NCBI RefSeq assembly: GCF_046630445.1
Contig: NC_092333.1
Span: 186,373,001 to 186,437,000, forward strand
DNA: 64,000 bases
Origin: Rutidosis leptorrhynchoides
Lineage: Eukaryota > Streptophyta > Magnoliopsida > Asterales > Asteraceae
Reading direction: 5' to 3'
The position numbers and the translations under genes were made by a program. How positions within the stretch are numbered: the stretch's first letter is position 1; each line of letters begins with the position of its first letter. A model generated the notes under the pieces. It had not been told where the DNA came from and searched no databases. It saw only the letters and a program-made list of their open reading frames with translations. Shown piece after piece: positions 20,748 through 32,186 of this stretch.

Positions 20748-22347
20748 TATTGTCTTGAAATACTAGAATCACTTCTTTATTCTTCACACTTTGTACATCA
20801 GTGATTTCTATACGGCAGTATAAACAATGGTAGTAATGATATGGTTTACAGTCCCACATGACTATAAAAATTTAGATCCATTAAGGAAATTGGATCTTTA
20901 TGAAAACATTTGATCTTTTGAAAATTAAATCTAGTTTTTACCCTAGATAAGTTTTCCGGGATAACCCTTTACCGGTGTTTGCAAAATATTTTTTTTTTTT
21001 TGTGGGTTTGGTGGGTTTCAGATTTGAAAATTTTAGCTCAAAACTTGCTGTTTTGTGTCACCCACTTGCTAACCTTGTATTTGGAAAGCAACACGTCCAG
21101 TTTACTTGTTCCGTATATTACCTTTCGGTAAACTACCGTCCGGTTGTAAAGGAAAGCGTTGAACAAGCAACTGTTAAGGCAATGTCCCCTGACATGCTTT
21201 TAATTATGGTCTATAACGTGTCGGACGCAATTACTATCCTTGGTAGGAGCAATAGTAAAGCTCACCCTTATAATTTTTCGGTATGGCACAAGGTCCTGTC
21301 TTTGACCACTATGCAACCACCGTTCTTACGGTTGACACCCGATTTAGTTCAGGTGACCTAATGAATTCCAGGTGAATTCCTAGGATTTTACGTTCAATGG
21401 TAATGAACGCATTGAAAATGGGTTTTCAGAAAACAAATCGGTTTGTATTTTTTTTTTTTGATCAAAATATTTTCTCGTTCAAGCTCGAGTTTAGATATCA
21501 TCGAATTCCATGAGTTTGTAATTCTCAATCTTTAAGGTCAATCTCTAGGATTGAGTAATATCAGTCTTAAAAGCTGATTTTTAATCTTTAAGGAGATTAT
21601 CCTTTCTGGGGATCTGATTCATTAGTCTTATCAAGCTAATTTGCATGGTGCCCCCCCCATTGTACGAGATAAATCCTTCTCATGGTTAGGATAAATCTGA
21701 CCACTTGGCGACCCTGTTTAATGCTGAGGTCCGTGGATTTCCAACCGATTTTAGTGATGACTTTTCTAGATTTTTCGTCAACCTACAGCTGGTCTGGATG
21801 ACAACTTCATGACCTAAATCAAGAAGCGCGTGTCTTTTTCGGAAGACTTTACTTCCTTTTAATGATGGAATTGATTCATCGTGTAGATCCATCTCTTCTT
21901 TTCTTTCATCGGGTAAAACAGTTTAGTTTAGTCCAAAGCAAAAGTATTTTCAGTTATTTGTTACAGATATATGTGACATATGTTTAAAATAACTTGGTAA
22001 ATTTTCCCACACTTGGCTTTTTATTTGTCTTTTTATCGTCCTCTATTCCATTTTAAATGAATTTTAACATTTTAGTTTGTTTCTTAATTTATGTCCTTTC
22101 CGAGGTAACAATAATTTCGGTGTTAAAACCTAGTTTTATCGTTCATAAATATGTATAAACATGATTTTAAATTCATTTAATTGAAAATTTTGAAAAATTT
22201 TACTAGAATTGGGTAGTCAGTATATAAGACTAGGGCTGTTCTTTTTTATCAGAGAGCACTAGATTCTAATACAACTACTGCTTTACTAGTATTTTTAATG
22301 GTAACCAAGTGTTTAAGATAAACATTTTAAAATCCGAAAGAATTTAA
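20748..22347 (-). other. AthC 3' non-coding tail
   Basis: About 1.6 kb between the terminal polypurine tract and an internal copy of the same module. No convincing ORF on the element's sense strand. A 128-codon frame on the plus strand at 20975-21361 is antisense and looks like chance. Another AAGTGTGGG motif lies on the minus strand near 22005-22018. Confidence 0.6.
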
Positions 22348-22391
22348 CCCCTTCCCACACTTAAGATCTTGCAATGCCCTCATTTGCAAGA
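22348..22391 (-). promoter_or_regulatory. AthC internal stem-loop/polypurine-like module
   Basis: On the minus strand, TCTTGCAA (22391-22384) pairs with TTGCAAGA (22374-22367) around an ATGAGGGCA loop, then continues TCTTAAGTGTGGGAAGGGG. AthE has the equivalent at 51631-51674. It sits about 415 bp after the downstream ORF. Confidence 0.7.
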
Positions 22392-22572
22392 AATCAGTAA
22401 CAATTTAAATTATTGAGGGTGATTTGTGTGAAAATGATTAAATTTTTACCAAAGTTTCCAAATATATTGGCGTTTGTTTGCTGAATGATAAATGGTGCAC
22501 ATCATTTGTTCATTCCGTCTTGTTGTTATTTCACATATATTTTGCATCTTGTCGTCAAAATTAGTTGCTTTT

Positions 22573-22591
22573 GCTGAACTTAATGCCAGTC
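22573..22591 (-). other. 19-nt block conserved between AthC and AthE
   Basis: The minus strand reads GACTGGCATTAAGTTCAGC, identical to AthE 51437-51455. In both elements it lies about 200 bp after the downstream ORF and about 180-200 bp before the internal stem-loop. Confidence 0.8.
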
Positions 22592-22805
22592 TTTGAAAAT
22601 GCGTTGTTTTACCCTGTTGTGTACATAAGATAAACTGCAAACATATATACATATTTTTGAAGTTTGGTATATTACCCCACATTCAAAAATTATTAAAATC
22701 TAAGAATAAAAGTTAGACAATTATAAAAATGATTACAATATTAACAAAAGTATTAAACGTATCAATAATTACAAATTACAAAATAAAAAAAAAATAATAA
22801 GTAAA

Positions 22806-24152
22806 CTAAGGATGATATTGGTACCAATAGGGGTTCCAGGCATAACCATAGGTGCTATAGAATGCTTCGGCAGGGTCATACGTAGGATACGGTGGCTGCA
22901 TCTCTATAGACCAAGGAGGGAAGATGGGTTTCGGTGTAGGAATATAGTTTCTACCTATATGTTGGCAATGAGCTATGATCTGGTTCTGATGAACTTGCCA
23001 ATCTTCAAATGCTCTCTGTCTAGCATTTTCGTATTCCTGAGAAGCTATAAACCTATGCATTTCTTGCATCTCATTCCCCCCTCCTACATTACCTTGTTAT
23101 TGGTTTCTCTCCACCTGTGGATGTCTACCATGGTATCGTACTGCGGCGTTATTTCGCCTCTTCAAAACTTTCGCACCATGGTATACATTTAAACCTATAG
23201 TATCGCGGGGTTCTGGTTCTTCTACTAATAATCCCCCCCGACTTATATCCACACCGAGATATTCACCAATCAAAGTAATAAAAATACCACCTCCTATTAT
23301 GCTATATGGTCGCATCCCCCGAACCATAGCTGATAAATAATAACCCACACAATATGGTATACTTACAGCGCTTTGTGGGTCTCGAATACACATATGGTAA
23401 AACAAATCCTGTTCATTTACTTTTTCTTTGTTCTTACCCCTTTGTGTAATCGAATTAGCTAAAAACCTATGTATCACTCTTAATTCGGCTCTATCTATAT
23501 CCAAATAAGAGTAATTTCCCCCTTTGAAACGGTGATGGCTTGTCATTTGACTCCACACACCGTGTGTATCAAAATTCTCATCTATCTTTCTACCGTTTAG
23601 TATCAATCCTCTACAATCGGCAGACGCTAACTCCTCAGGCGTATATATACGTAAAGCCTGAGCCATGTCCAGTAAAGACATGTGGCGCATCGAACCGCCT
23701 AACAAAAATCTAATAAAAGAACGATCGGTTAAACTAGCTACCCGATCATTCAACTCTATACTACATAACAATTCTTCACACCATACTTTATATACAGGTC
23801 TACGTATGGTGAATAAATGTACCCAGTCATTAAAAGAAGAATTACCATACCTCTGTAAAAGTAATTCCCTAATTGGCCCGGCCAATTCTACACCTTCTAA
23901 GGGTCCCCATTCTATGACCCTTGGTACCTCAACAACCTTAGAATGAAGAGTATGCAAACCCCGTTGATATTTTGGATAATCTATCCAAAGTCTGTCAAAT
24001 CTTAGGTTCGGGTGCAACTCTTCCAAGTGCATATCGGAAAAGGTCATGACTGGATGAGGTACATCCTGCTTGTAGTAGTTATCTACCTCCTGTTGTTCCA
24101 AATTCTCAGCTGGAGCATTGCGGGCTTGGGATGAAGATTCACCCCTTTCATT
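22806..24152 (-). pseudogene. AthC downstream ORF (Athila ORF-like), one stop
   Basis: Main exon of an accessory protein in the position of the env-like ORF of Athila elements. The frame runs from 24152, just after a TTTTGCAG splice acceptor, to a TAA at 23097-23099; it then continues in the same frame for 97 further codons to the stop at 22806. It resembles the AthE ORF: both have a WGPLE...R/VTNLL start block, an RF(L/R)LGG motif, a region of about 100 residues ending at the GGHYI/GGGIFI segment, and an acidic, Gln/Tyr/Pro-rich tail. I see no signal peptide or transmembrane segment, so an envelope role is not supported. It belongs to the family annotated as Arabidopsis retrotransposon ORF1 (PF03078-like), from memory. 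The TAA could be a CAA mutation or be read through. Confidence 0.7.
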
Positions 24153-24786
24153 CTGCAAAACACATCAAACACAATTTTTGTGCATCCAAATATGCATTAG
24201 TGTCAGCAAAATCATCAATCAAAATAATTACAATGACATTATCAATTTATATCAAACTTAAGCTCATTTTCACATTTTTATCAAATCTACACTTTTTCAA
24301 ATAAGCATATACGAAAATGTTCGCCAAGTTCATAAACATTCAACTCAAATAACATGTCAAAATAATCATTACTAGCAATTAAACAAGTCTCAAATGGCAT
24401 TATCTTTCAAAAATCAAGTTCATGAATTTTAGACTTGAAAAAGTCCACTTTAATTCTCAAAATCATGTTTAGGCTCAAAGTTTGGATCATTTAACTACCT
24501 AAACATGTTACACTACTTAATTTAGCAACAATTCATGACAAAAATCGGCCATAACCTGTTTATATCAAAAAGCCCCAAATTGCTCAAGAACACAAACCCT
24601 AGATTATTCAAAATTTGAAGTTCAAGGCTTCTAATCATGTTAAACAGCATCAATCTAGGTTATACAAGCATAATACATAAACAATTTAAGTCTAATTACA
24701 CTAAAAAGCATCAAAATCAATTTGGGAAAAAATAGCTCAAGAACACCAAATTTCGGATTAAATGGTGTTTATGTGTAGAAATTTAC

Positions 24787-24828
24787 CGTTTTTCTTGAGT
24801 AATTCTTAGATAGCATCCTTCTCAACAT
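24787..24828 (-). other. Candidate 5' exon of the AthC downstream ORF
   Basis: An ATG at 24828 opens 14 codons (MLRRMLSKNYSRKT) that end exactly at a GTAAAT donor. Splicing over 24786-24153 (634 nt) to the TTTTGCAG acceptor keeps the frame, phase 0. AthE shows an analogous arrangement. Confidence 0.45.
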
Positions 24829-25992
24829 GATTTTAGCAAAAGATTTGGTGATTAACGGTTAAAAATTGTGATTTTGGGGGTGTTTTTGGGTGGTTTTTCG
24901 TGGGTTTTCGCAGCTATTTTTCTGTTTTGGGGTTGCAGCTCTTTATTTTTTTTTTCTGTAATCCGACTCCTCCGCGAGTCGCGGGGATTTACCCTCCAAA
25001 CTCCGTGAGTCGCGGAGTTTGGTATATTTTTTTTTTTTTTATAATCATTAACTTATTAAAACAATTAAGTAATTAATTTTAAAATTTTGTTTCCCTTGTT
25101 ATTTAGGACGAGGTCGTTTCGGATCGATGTCCTAGTCCGTCTCTCGACAAAATTTTAAAATTTGTCATTTTGTAGCGATTGTTTTAAAAGCTAAGATTTT
25201 TGGGTTTTTTAATGTTTTTGGCATACTTTAAATCAAAAAGATTAAAAATAATGATAATAAAAGTTCTCGTCCCTCCCTTGGGTAAAGCAATTTCGGTTCA
25301 AAGACCTAGTCTTCAACTTACGACGAATTTTAAAAATCATATTCTTAACTTAATGAGATAAAGTAAGTTTTTGTTTTTTTTAAATTCACACAACTTAAAT
25401 ATGAAATTCAAAATTAATATTAAAAATTCACACCAAACTTAAAATTTGAAATGCATAAAATTAAAAATTTATATTTTAAAAATTAAAAATTCACACCAAA
25501 CTTAATTTAAAAATTTATAAATTCATATCAAACTTATATTAATTTTTCAAATATTTACAATTTTAAATATATTGTTTTTACAAAGTTTACAATATTAATT
25601 TAAGATTTAAATATTAATTTTAAAAATATGGTAAAAATAAAATTAAATTTTTTTTTCTTTTTATCCCACTTTAATCAATCAAATATTATCAAAAATATGC
25701 GCCCCTCTTTTCGGTAAAGTAATTTCGGTTCCAAGACCTAATTTAACTCATGACGAATTTTTGAAATATTTTGGGTTGATTGATTAAAGATATTTATACC
25801 TTAAGAATAAACGTTAAATTTCGCAGTGATGTAATAAATTTTTGAATGATATCAATAATTTCGGTCGCCAAACCTAATTTTATTCAATACCAATTTAATA
25901 CTTTTTAGCGAACAAATTAGCGTTTATTATCAAAAGGTTAAAAATAAAAATAAAAATAAAAACTGTACAGACATACCTGTGAATTAGATTTC
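24829..25992 (-). other. AthC non-coding region between ORFs, with palindromes
   Basis: No convincing gene. On the sense strand it begins after the CCHC ORF and leads to the downstream ORF. It holds 13-nt palindrome copies CCGCGAGTCGCGG (24972-24984) and CCGTGAGTCGCGG (25003-25015), about 150 bp ahead of the candidate first exon. It also has several degenerate copies of an AATTTCGGTTCCAAGACCTA-like module (near 25289, 25727, 25859, and a weaker one at 25107). Much of it is AT-rich. Confidence 0.55.
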
Positions 25993-26409
25993 TTAGTTAT
26001 ATGATCTATCCCATTCATAAGATAGTCGGTTTAATTGGTTTTCCATGGCTACATAGGCGTAACCTCGAGCATTCAGTGTCTTTTCTTCTAAACATATGAA
26101 TGGTCCGTCTCTGCATAAAGTAACAAATTCGGTATTTGAATAGGTTTGATTATTTGAACATTTACCTCCATGTGACCATTTTCCGCATTTGTGACATCCT
26201 TCTAGGTGTCGTGCTCTTCTTTTCGCTGCGGATTTTGATTTTCCTTTACCAAATTGTAACTTATTATCTTCGCATCTGGATTCTTTTCTAACTCCGTCCA
26301 TTCTTTCTCTGATTACTGATACTATTTCACTCGGGAGTATGTCATTATTACGTTTAGTGATCAAAGCGTGTAGCATTAGACCATGGTTTAGTTCACAGGC
26401 AGTCTTCAT
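25993..26409 (-). CDS. AthC small zinc-knuckle ORF (unknown function)
   Basis: 138 codons from ATG 26409, on the element's sense strand 173 bp after pol. I do not recognise the family. It has a basic middle (GKGKSKSAAKRRARHLEG) followed by CHKCGKWSHGGKC, a CX2CX4HX3C pattern one residue shorter than the retroviral CX2CX4HX4C knuckle. This suggests nucleic-acid binding, perhaps like a nucleocapsid. A T-rich tract ending in AG precedes the ATG by 12 bases and could be a splice acceptor. AthE has no counterpart between its pol and its downstream ORF. It could be a captured fragment or a remnant of a longer ORF. Confidence 0.5.
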   Translation of the reverse strand: MKTACELNHGLMLHALITKRNNDILPSEIVSVIRERMDGVRKESRCEDNKLQFGKGKSKSAAKRRARHLEGCHKCGKWSHGGKCSNNQTYSNTEFVTLCRDGPFICLEEKTLNARGYAYVAMENQLNRLSYEWDRSYN

Positions 26410-26582
26410 TTCGTAAAAACCTAAAAAAAAATAAAAATTCAGAATGGGGGGAGAAGACTAGTTCTTTAGGGTCTGCTAGGGAAAGACCATTCGGGTTCCA
26501 TTTTCGAGAACTACACGAAAACAGACAATCTAACTCTAACAGAAATACATATTATCCTTTAAAGACTTGATTCTCCCCACAC

Positions 26583-29528
26583 TTAGTTAGCTGTGGTGTC
26601 GAAATTGTGATTAACTTCGTTGTCGACTTCCATCGGACCATGTATGTAATGTTTAACTCTGTGACCATTAACTTTAAATTCAATCCCATTTGAATTTATC
26701 AATTCTATCGTTCCGTATGGGAAAACTCTTTTGACTATGAATGGTCCAGACCATCTTGATTTCAATTTTCCAGGAAATAGCTTGAATCGTGAATTGAAAA
26801 GAAGAACTCTGTCTCCTTCTTTAAATTCTTTTAAACTTCTGATTCTTTTATCATGCCATTTCTTCGTTCTTTCTTTATAGATTAACGAATTTTCGTATGC
26901 TTCATGTCTTAATTCTTCTAATTCGTTTAGTTGACTTAATCGTAGACGTCCAGCTTCATGTAAATCAAGATTACATGTTTTCAAAGCCCAAAATGCTTTG
27001 TGTTCAATTTCTACTAGAAGATGACATGCTTTTCCATAAACAAGTCTAAAAGGTGTGGTTCCAATTGGAGTTTTGTAGGCTGTTCTAAAAGCCCAGAGTG
27101 CATCCTCCAATTTAATGGACCATTCCTTCGGATTTGATCCTACGGTTTTTTCTAGAATACGTTTTAAAGCTCGGTTGGTATTTTCAACTTGTCCACTTGT
27201 TTGTGGATGATATGCGGTGGAGATTTTATGAGTTACTCCATATCTTTTAAGAACTTTCTCAAGTTGATTATTACAGAAATGAGTACCCCGATCACTTATT
27301 AAAGCTTTCGGTGTTCCAAACCTTGCAAAAAGACGTTTTAAAAAGTTGACTACAACTCGTGCATCGTTAGTTGGGAGAGCTTGTGCTTCCGCCCATTTAG
27401 ATACATAATCAATGGCTACGAGTATATATAGATTATTATTAGATTTTGGAAATGGACCCATAAAGTCAATACCCCAAATGTCAAATACTTCACATACTTG
27501 GATGACATTTTGTGGCATTTCATCATGTTGACTTATTTTTCCGGCCCTTTGACATGCATCACAGGATTTGCAAAGAAGGTGTGCGTCTTTGTAAATTGTA
27601 GGCCAATAGAATCCAGCTTCATAAACTTTTCTTGCTGTTAGTTGAGGCCCATAATGCCCTCCTGTTGGTCCTGTGTGACAATGGTTTAAAATTTTACTAG
27701 CTTCATCTCCAAATACACATCGGCGTATTATTCCATCGGGACAACTTTTAAACAGATGTGGATCTTCCCAGAAATAGTGTTTTATATCATTGAAGAATTT
27801 CTTTCGTCTTTGGTACGATAATCCTTTTTCAAGGAATCCACAAACTAAGTAGTTTGCATAGTCTGCAAACCATGGGATTTCATTATAATCTATCTTCAAT
27901 AGATATTCATCAGGAAAGTTGTCTTGTATGGCTGATTCATTTAGAACTTCTAATTCGGGATTTTCAAGACGAGAAAGATGATCAACGGCGAGATTTTCTG
28001 CTCCTCTTTTATCTCGGATTTCAATATCAAACTCTTGTAAGAGTAAGATCCAACGGATTAATCTTGGTTTAGCATCTTGTTTTGAAAATAGGTATCTAAG
28101 AGCAGAATGGTCGGTATAGACCACCGTTTTTGCTAGAACGAGATATGATCGAAATTTATCAAAAGCAAAGACAATAGCAAGGAGTTCTTTTTCAGTAGTT
28201 GTATAGTTCATTTGTGCTCCTTGTAATGTCTTACTAGCATAATATATAGGTTGAAATCGTTTTTCAATCCTTTGTCCTAAAACGGCTCCCATTGCAAAAT
28301 CACTTGCATCGCACATTAGTTCAAATGGTAGATTCCAATTTGGTGTTATCATGATCGGCGCATTAGTGAGTTTCTCTTTAAGAATATTAAAAGATTTGAT
28401 ACACTCATCTGAAAAGATGAATGGCGCATCCTTTTCTAGGAGTTTATTCATAGGAGTGGCAATTTTAGAAAAATCTTTTATGAAACGTCGGTAAAAACCG
28501 GCATGCCCTAGAAAACTCCTAACTCCTCTAACATTGGTGGGATGTGGAAGTTTAGCAATTACATCTACTTTAGCTCTATCCACTTCAATTCCTTCTTTTG
28601 AAATTTTATGTCCAAGAACGATGCCTTCTTTAACCATGAAATGGCATTTCTCCCAATTAAGTACTAGATTTGATTTTTCGCATCTAATTAGCATTCGTTC
28701 CAGATTAACTAGACATGATTTAAATGTATCACCGAAGACTGAAAAGTCATCCATGAATACTTCCATGCATTCTTCTATCATGTCGTGAAAAATCGCCATC
28801 ATACACCTTTGAAAGGTTGCAGGGGCGTTGCAAAGTCCAAATGGCATGCGTTTGTAAGCAAAAGTACCATAAGGGCACGTGAATGTGGTTTTCTCTTGAT
28901 CCTCGGGTGCTATTGGAATTTGAAAATATCCGGAAAATCCATCTAGAAAACAATAGTAACTATTTCCGGCTAATCTTTCCAACATTTGATCTATGAAAGG
29001 TAAGGGAAAGTGATCTTTTCTGGTGGCGTCATTTAATTTTCTATAATCAATACATACACGCCATCCTGTTACAGTCCTAGTAGGAATAAGCTCATTTTTC
29101 TCATTTGTAATGACAGTCATGCCACCCTTCTTTGGCACGCATTGAACTGGGCTTACCCATGGACTATCAGAAATTGGATATATCAAACCTGCATCTAGCA
29201 GTTTAATAATCTCTTTCTTAACTACATCTTGCATATTAGGATTTAGTCTTCGTTGGCGTTGCACATACGTTTTATGACCTTCTTCCATAAGGATTTTATG
29301 TGTGCAATACGAAGGACTTATTCCTTTAATATCATGAATCTTCCATGCAATGGCTGGTTTATGAGCTTTTAACACAGAAATGAGTTGTGATTTTTCATTT
29401 TCAGTAAGAGAAGACGATATTATTACAGGTAATTCAGATTCACCATGTAAATAAGCGTATTCCAAATGGTTTGGAAGTGGCTTTAACTCTAATTTTGGAG
29501 GTTCTTCTATCGATGATTTATATCGATA
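26583..29528 (-). CDS. pol: AthC RT-RNase H-integrase
   Basis: Continues the gag-PR frame after a single TGA at 29529-29531 and runs about 981 codons without a stop; it has no obvious ATG start of its own. In order: RT with [15 protein letters not shown] and catalytic [11 protein letters not shown] (near 28745); RNase H with MCDASDF and [11 protein letters not shown]; integrase HHCC finger (HTGPTGGH ... [11 protein letters not shown], near 27670-27545); DDE core ([25 protein letters not shown]); and a GPF-type C-terminus ([18 protein letters not shown]). All catalytic residues I can identify are present. It ends [10 protein letters not shown]. The TAA stop overlaps a CTAAGTGTGGGGAGAA motif. 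No chromodomain, as expected for Athila. Confidence 0.93.
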   Translation of the reverse strand, partial: YRYKSSIEEPPKLELKPLPNHLEYAYLHGESELPVIISSSLTENEKSQLISVLKAHKPAIAWKIHDIKGISPSYCTHKILMEEGHKTYVQRQRRLNPNMQDVVKKEIIKLLDAGLIYPISDSPWVSPVQCVPKKGGMTVITNEKNELIPTRTVTGWRVCIDYRKLNDATRKDHFPLPFIDQMLERLAGNSYYCFLDGFSGYFQIPIAPEDQEKTTFTCPYGTFAYKRMPFGLCNAPATFQRCMMAIFHDMIEECMEVFMDDFSVFGDTFKSCLVNLERMLIRCEKSNLVLNWEKCHFMVKEGIVLGHKISKEGIEVDRAKVDVIAKLPHPTNVRGVRSFLGHAGFYRRFIKDFSKIATPMNKLLEKDAPFIFSDECIKSFNILKEKLTNAPIMITPNWNLPFELMCDASDFAMGAVLGQRIEKRFQPIYYASKTLQGAQMNYTTTEKELLAIVFAFDKFRSYLVLAKTVVYTDHSALRYLFSKQDAKPRLIRWILLLQEFDIEIRDKRGAENLAVDHLSRLENPELEVLNESAIQDNFPDEYLLKIDYNEIPWFADYANYLVCGFLEKGLSYQRRKKFFNDIKHYFWEDPHLFKSCPDGIIRRCVFGDEASKILNHCHTGPTGGHYGPQLTARKVYEAGFYWPTIYKDAHLLCKSCDACQRAGKISQHDEMPQNVIQVCEVFDIWGIDFMGPFPKSNNNLYILVAIDYVSKWAEAQALPTNDARVVVNFLKRLFARFGTPKALISDRGTHFCNNQLEKVLKRYGVTHKISTAYHPQTSGQVENTNRALKRILEKTVGSNPKEWSIKLEDALWAFRTAYKTPIGTTPFRLVYGKACHLLVEIEHKAFWALKTCNLDLHEAGRLRLSQLNELEELRHEAYENSLIYKERTKKWHDKRIRSLKEFKEGDRVLLFNSRFKLFPGKLKSRWSGPFIVKRVFPYGTIELINSNGIEFKVNGHRVKHYIHGPMEVDNEVNHNFDTTAN

Positions 29529-32186
29529 TCAGTCTTCTTCTTTTAGCATTTGAATTTCTTCTGTTGTTGGTTCATATCCATTAGCTATAAGTGTAGCTAA
29601 CATTTCAGCTTCATCAATTGGTTCATTACCTTCTCCTAAAGAACATTCTCCTGTTCCTTGTAATTCTGGAAATTCTTCTAATAATTCTGCATGTGCATCT
29701 ATAGTTTGAATATAATAACATGTATCATCTGCAGATTGTGGTTGTTGCATTGCTCTATCAACTGAAAAGGTAACACTCTCATCCTCTATACTTAGGGTCA
29801 ATTTCTTACCGAACACGTCTATCATTGCTTTAGCCGTGTTTAAGAATGGTCTTCCTAATATGAGAGGAACTTGAGAATCTTCTTCCATGTCCAAAACAAC
29901 AAAATCTACTGGAAATACTAAAGTACCAACTTTAACTAGCATGTTCTCTATTATCCCTCTAGGATATTTTATTGATCTATCGGCTAGTTGTATGCTTATT
30001 CTTGTTGGTTTCAATTCTCCAAGGTCTAGTTTAGCGTATAGTGAATACGGCATTAGATTTATACTAGCACCTAAGTCTGCCAATGCTTCTATTGAACTAA
30101 GACTACCCAGAAAACATGGAATTGTGAAACTTCCTGGATCAGATAGTTTTTCTGGTATCTTATTCAACAGCACTGCTGAACAATTAGCATTCATAGTAAC
30201 AGCCGAGAGTTCTTCCATTTTCTTTCTATTTGAGATTAGATCTTTCAGGAATTTAGCATATCTTGGCATTCCTGAAATCACATCAATGAAAGGAAGATTT
30301 ACATTTATCTGTTTAAACATATCCAAAAATTTGGATTGCTCGGCTTCAAGTTTCTCTTTCTTCATTTTACTCGGATAAGGAAGTGGTGGTTGGTATGGTT
30401 TAACATAAGGTTTATCCTTAACTGTGTTATCTTCATTAACTTTTTCAACTACCGGTTCTTTTTCCTTATCTTGATCAGGTTGTGGTTCTTGTGGAGTAGG
30501 AATAGTTTCATCAGAAGTTATAGGTATTTCAGGTGGTTTAAGTGTTGTACCACTTCTTGTGGTAATTGCTTTAGCTGTTTCATTCCGGGGGTTAGCATTT
30601 GTATCACTAGGTAGACTTCCCGGTTTTCTTTCACCTATTAACCTTGCTAGGTTACTTACTTCTTGTTCCAGATTTTGAATAGAAGCTTGTTGATTTCTAA
30701 ATGCTTGAGCATTTTGTTCATTAGTTTGTTTCTGAGATGTGAAAAACTGCGTTTGAGTTTCAACTAGCTTCGTCATCATATCTTCTAAATTTGGCTTTTT
30801 ATCATCGGTTTGTTGTGGTGGTTTGTTTTGAAAATTCGGTCTTTGCTGATTATAAGTATTATTGGATACTTGTTGATTGCTAGGACCTTGTTGGTTGTTG
30901 TATGGAATATTTCGGTTATAATTCTGGTTTTGATTGTAAATCGGTCTTGGCGGTTGATAATTATTCTGATAATTATTTCCAGGCCTTTGGTTTATGTATG
31001 AAATATTCTCTCTTTGTTCCATTGTTAATTCAATACTGAGACAATCTTTTGTCAAATGTGGTCCTCCACACTGCTCACAACTAATTCGTATTGAGTGAAT
31101 ATCCTTAGTCATCTTTTCCATTCGTCTTTCCACAGCATCTATCTTTGCGGAAATGGAATCTAAGTCATGACTAGAATCGGCTCTAGCTGCTTTAGATGAT
31201 CTAATGATATCTTTTTCTTGGTGCCACTCATGTGAGTGGGAAGCAGTGTTATCAATAATTTTGTAAGCATCAGTTTCGGTTTTCTTCATAATAGAACCAC
31301 CAGCTGCTATATCTATGTCTTTCCTTGTAGTGATGTCGCATCCTTGGTAGAATATTTGTACTATTTGACAGGTGTCTAAACCATGTTGCGGACATCCTCT
31401 TAACAACTTTCCATATCTAGTCCATGCCTCATATAGAGTTTCATTTGGCTTCTGTGTGAACGTAACAATTTCTGCTTGAAGTCTTACGGCTTTAGATGCA
31501 GGAAAGAATTGTTTAAGAAATTTGTCAACTAAAACGTCCCATGTATCAATCGCCCCTTTAGGTAACGATTCCAACCAATCTTTGGCTTCTCCCTTTAAAG
31601 TCCAGGGAAATAACATGAGATATATCTGTTCATCCTCCACTTCTCGGATTTTAAATAGTGTGCAGATCCTATTAAAGGTACGTAGATGTTCATTTGGATC
31701 TTCCTTCGGCGCACCACTAAATTGGCATTGATTAGTCACCATGTGTAAAATTTGTCCTTTGATTTCATAATCTGGCGCATTAATGTCTGGATGAGTAATT
31801 GCGTGACCTTGGCCAGTGCGTTTAGCTCTCATTCGGTCTTCCATACTTAAAGGTTCCAGATTCTCCATAATTGAATTTGTTGAATCGGTATCACTAGATG
31901 ATTCTGATTTAATGGTTCGTTCCTCAACAATCTCTGTTTGAATGATTGGTGGCTCCGGAGGAAAGTTTAATGGTTCAGGATCTATGAACCGTTCCTGAAT
32001 ATTTTCCGGATTCTCAATTGTGAGGTCGGGTTCAAAAAATGGATTATCGGAAATTTGAACTGAAGTATTTGGTCGACTGGATGACGATTCTAAAGAAAAA
32101 TCAACGGCGGTTATATTTGCTAAATGTCTTGATCTAGTTACAGGTGGTGAACGTACAAAAGGTGATGAACGTCTTGCTCGGTGCAT
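29529..32186 (-). CDS. gag: AthC gag-protease
   Basis: 885 codons from ATG 32186 (MHRARRSSPF). The gag domain begins around residue 110 (MRAKRTGQGHAITHPDINAP) and includes LFPWTLKGEAKDWLESLP. A CCHC-type knuckle, CEQCGGPHLTKDC, is near residue 370, followed by an Asn/Gln-rich linker and a second gag/matrix-like block (FLDMFKQINVNLPF). The aspartic protease active site is ALADLGASINLMP near residue 700. The ORF stops at TGA 29529-29531, between protease and RT, where AthE reads straight through. Either this is a nonsense mutation or pol is made by stop-codon readthrough. Confidence 0.93.
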   Translation of the reverse strand: MHRARRSSPFVRSPPVTRSRHLANITAVDFSLESSSSRPNTSVQISDNPFFEPDLTIENPENIQERFIDPEPLNFPPEPPIIQTEIVEERTIKSESSSDTDSTNSIMENLEPLSMEDRMRAKRTGQGHAITHPDINAPDYEIKGQILHMVTNQCQFSGAPKEDPNEHLRTFNRICTLFKIREVEDEQIYLMLFPWTLKGEAKDWLESLPKGAIDTWDVLVDKFLKQFFPASKAVRLQAEIVTFTQKPNETLYEAWTRYGKLLRGCPQHGLDTCQIVQIFYQGCDITTRKDIDIAAGGSIMKKTETDAYKIIDNTASHSHEWHQEKDIIRSSKAARADSSHDLDSISAKIDAVERRMEKMTKDIHSIRISCEQCGGPHLTKDCLSIELTMEQRENISYINQRPGNNYQNNYQPPRPIYNQNQNYNRNIPYNNQQGPSNQQVSNNTYNQQRPNFQNKPPQQTDDKKPNLEDMMTKLVETQTQFFTSQKQTNEQNAQAFRNQQASIQNLEQEVSNLARLIGERKPGSLPSDTNANPRNETAKAITTRSGTTLKPPEIPITSDETIPTPQEPQPDQDKEKEPVVEKVNEDNTVKDKPYVKPYQPPLPYPSKMKKEKLEAEQSKFLDMFKQINVNLPFIDVISGMPRYAKFLKDLISNRKKMEELSAVTMNANCSAVLLNKIPEKLSDPGSFTIPCFLGSLSSIEALADLGASINLMPYSLYAKLDLGELKPTRISIQLADRSIKYPRGIIENMLVKVGTLVFPVDFVVLDMEEDSQVPLILGRPFLNTAKAMIDVFGKKLTLSIEDESVTFSVDRAMQQPQSADDTCYYIQTIDAHAELLEEFPELQGTGECSLGEGNEPIDEAEMLATLIANGYEPTTEEIQMLKEED

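Noticed and set aside
20975..21361. 128-codon plus-strand ORF in the AthC tail
   Set aside because: Antisense to the element, no recognised domain, begins in a T-run; probably chance.
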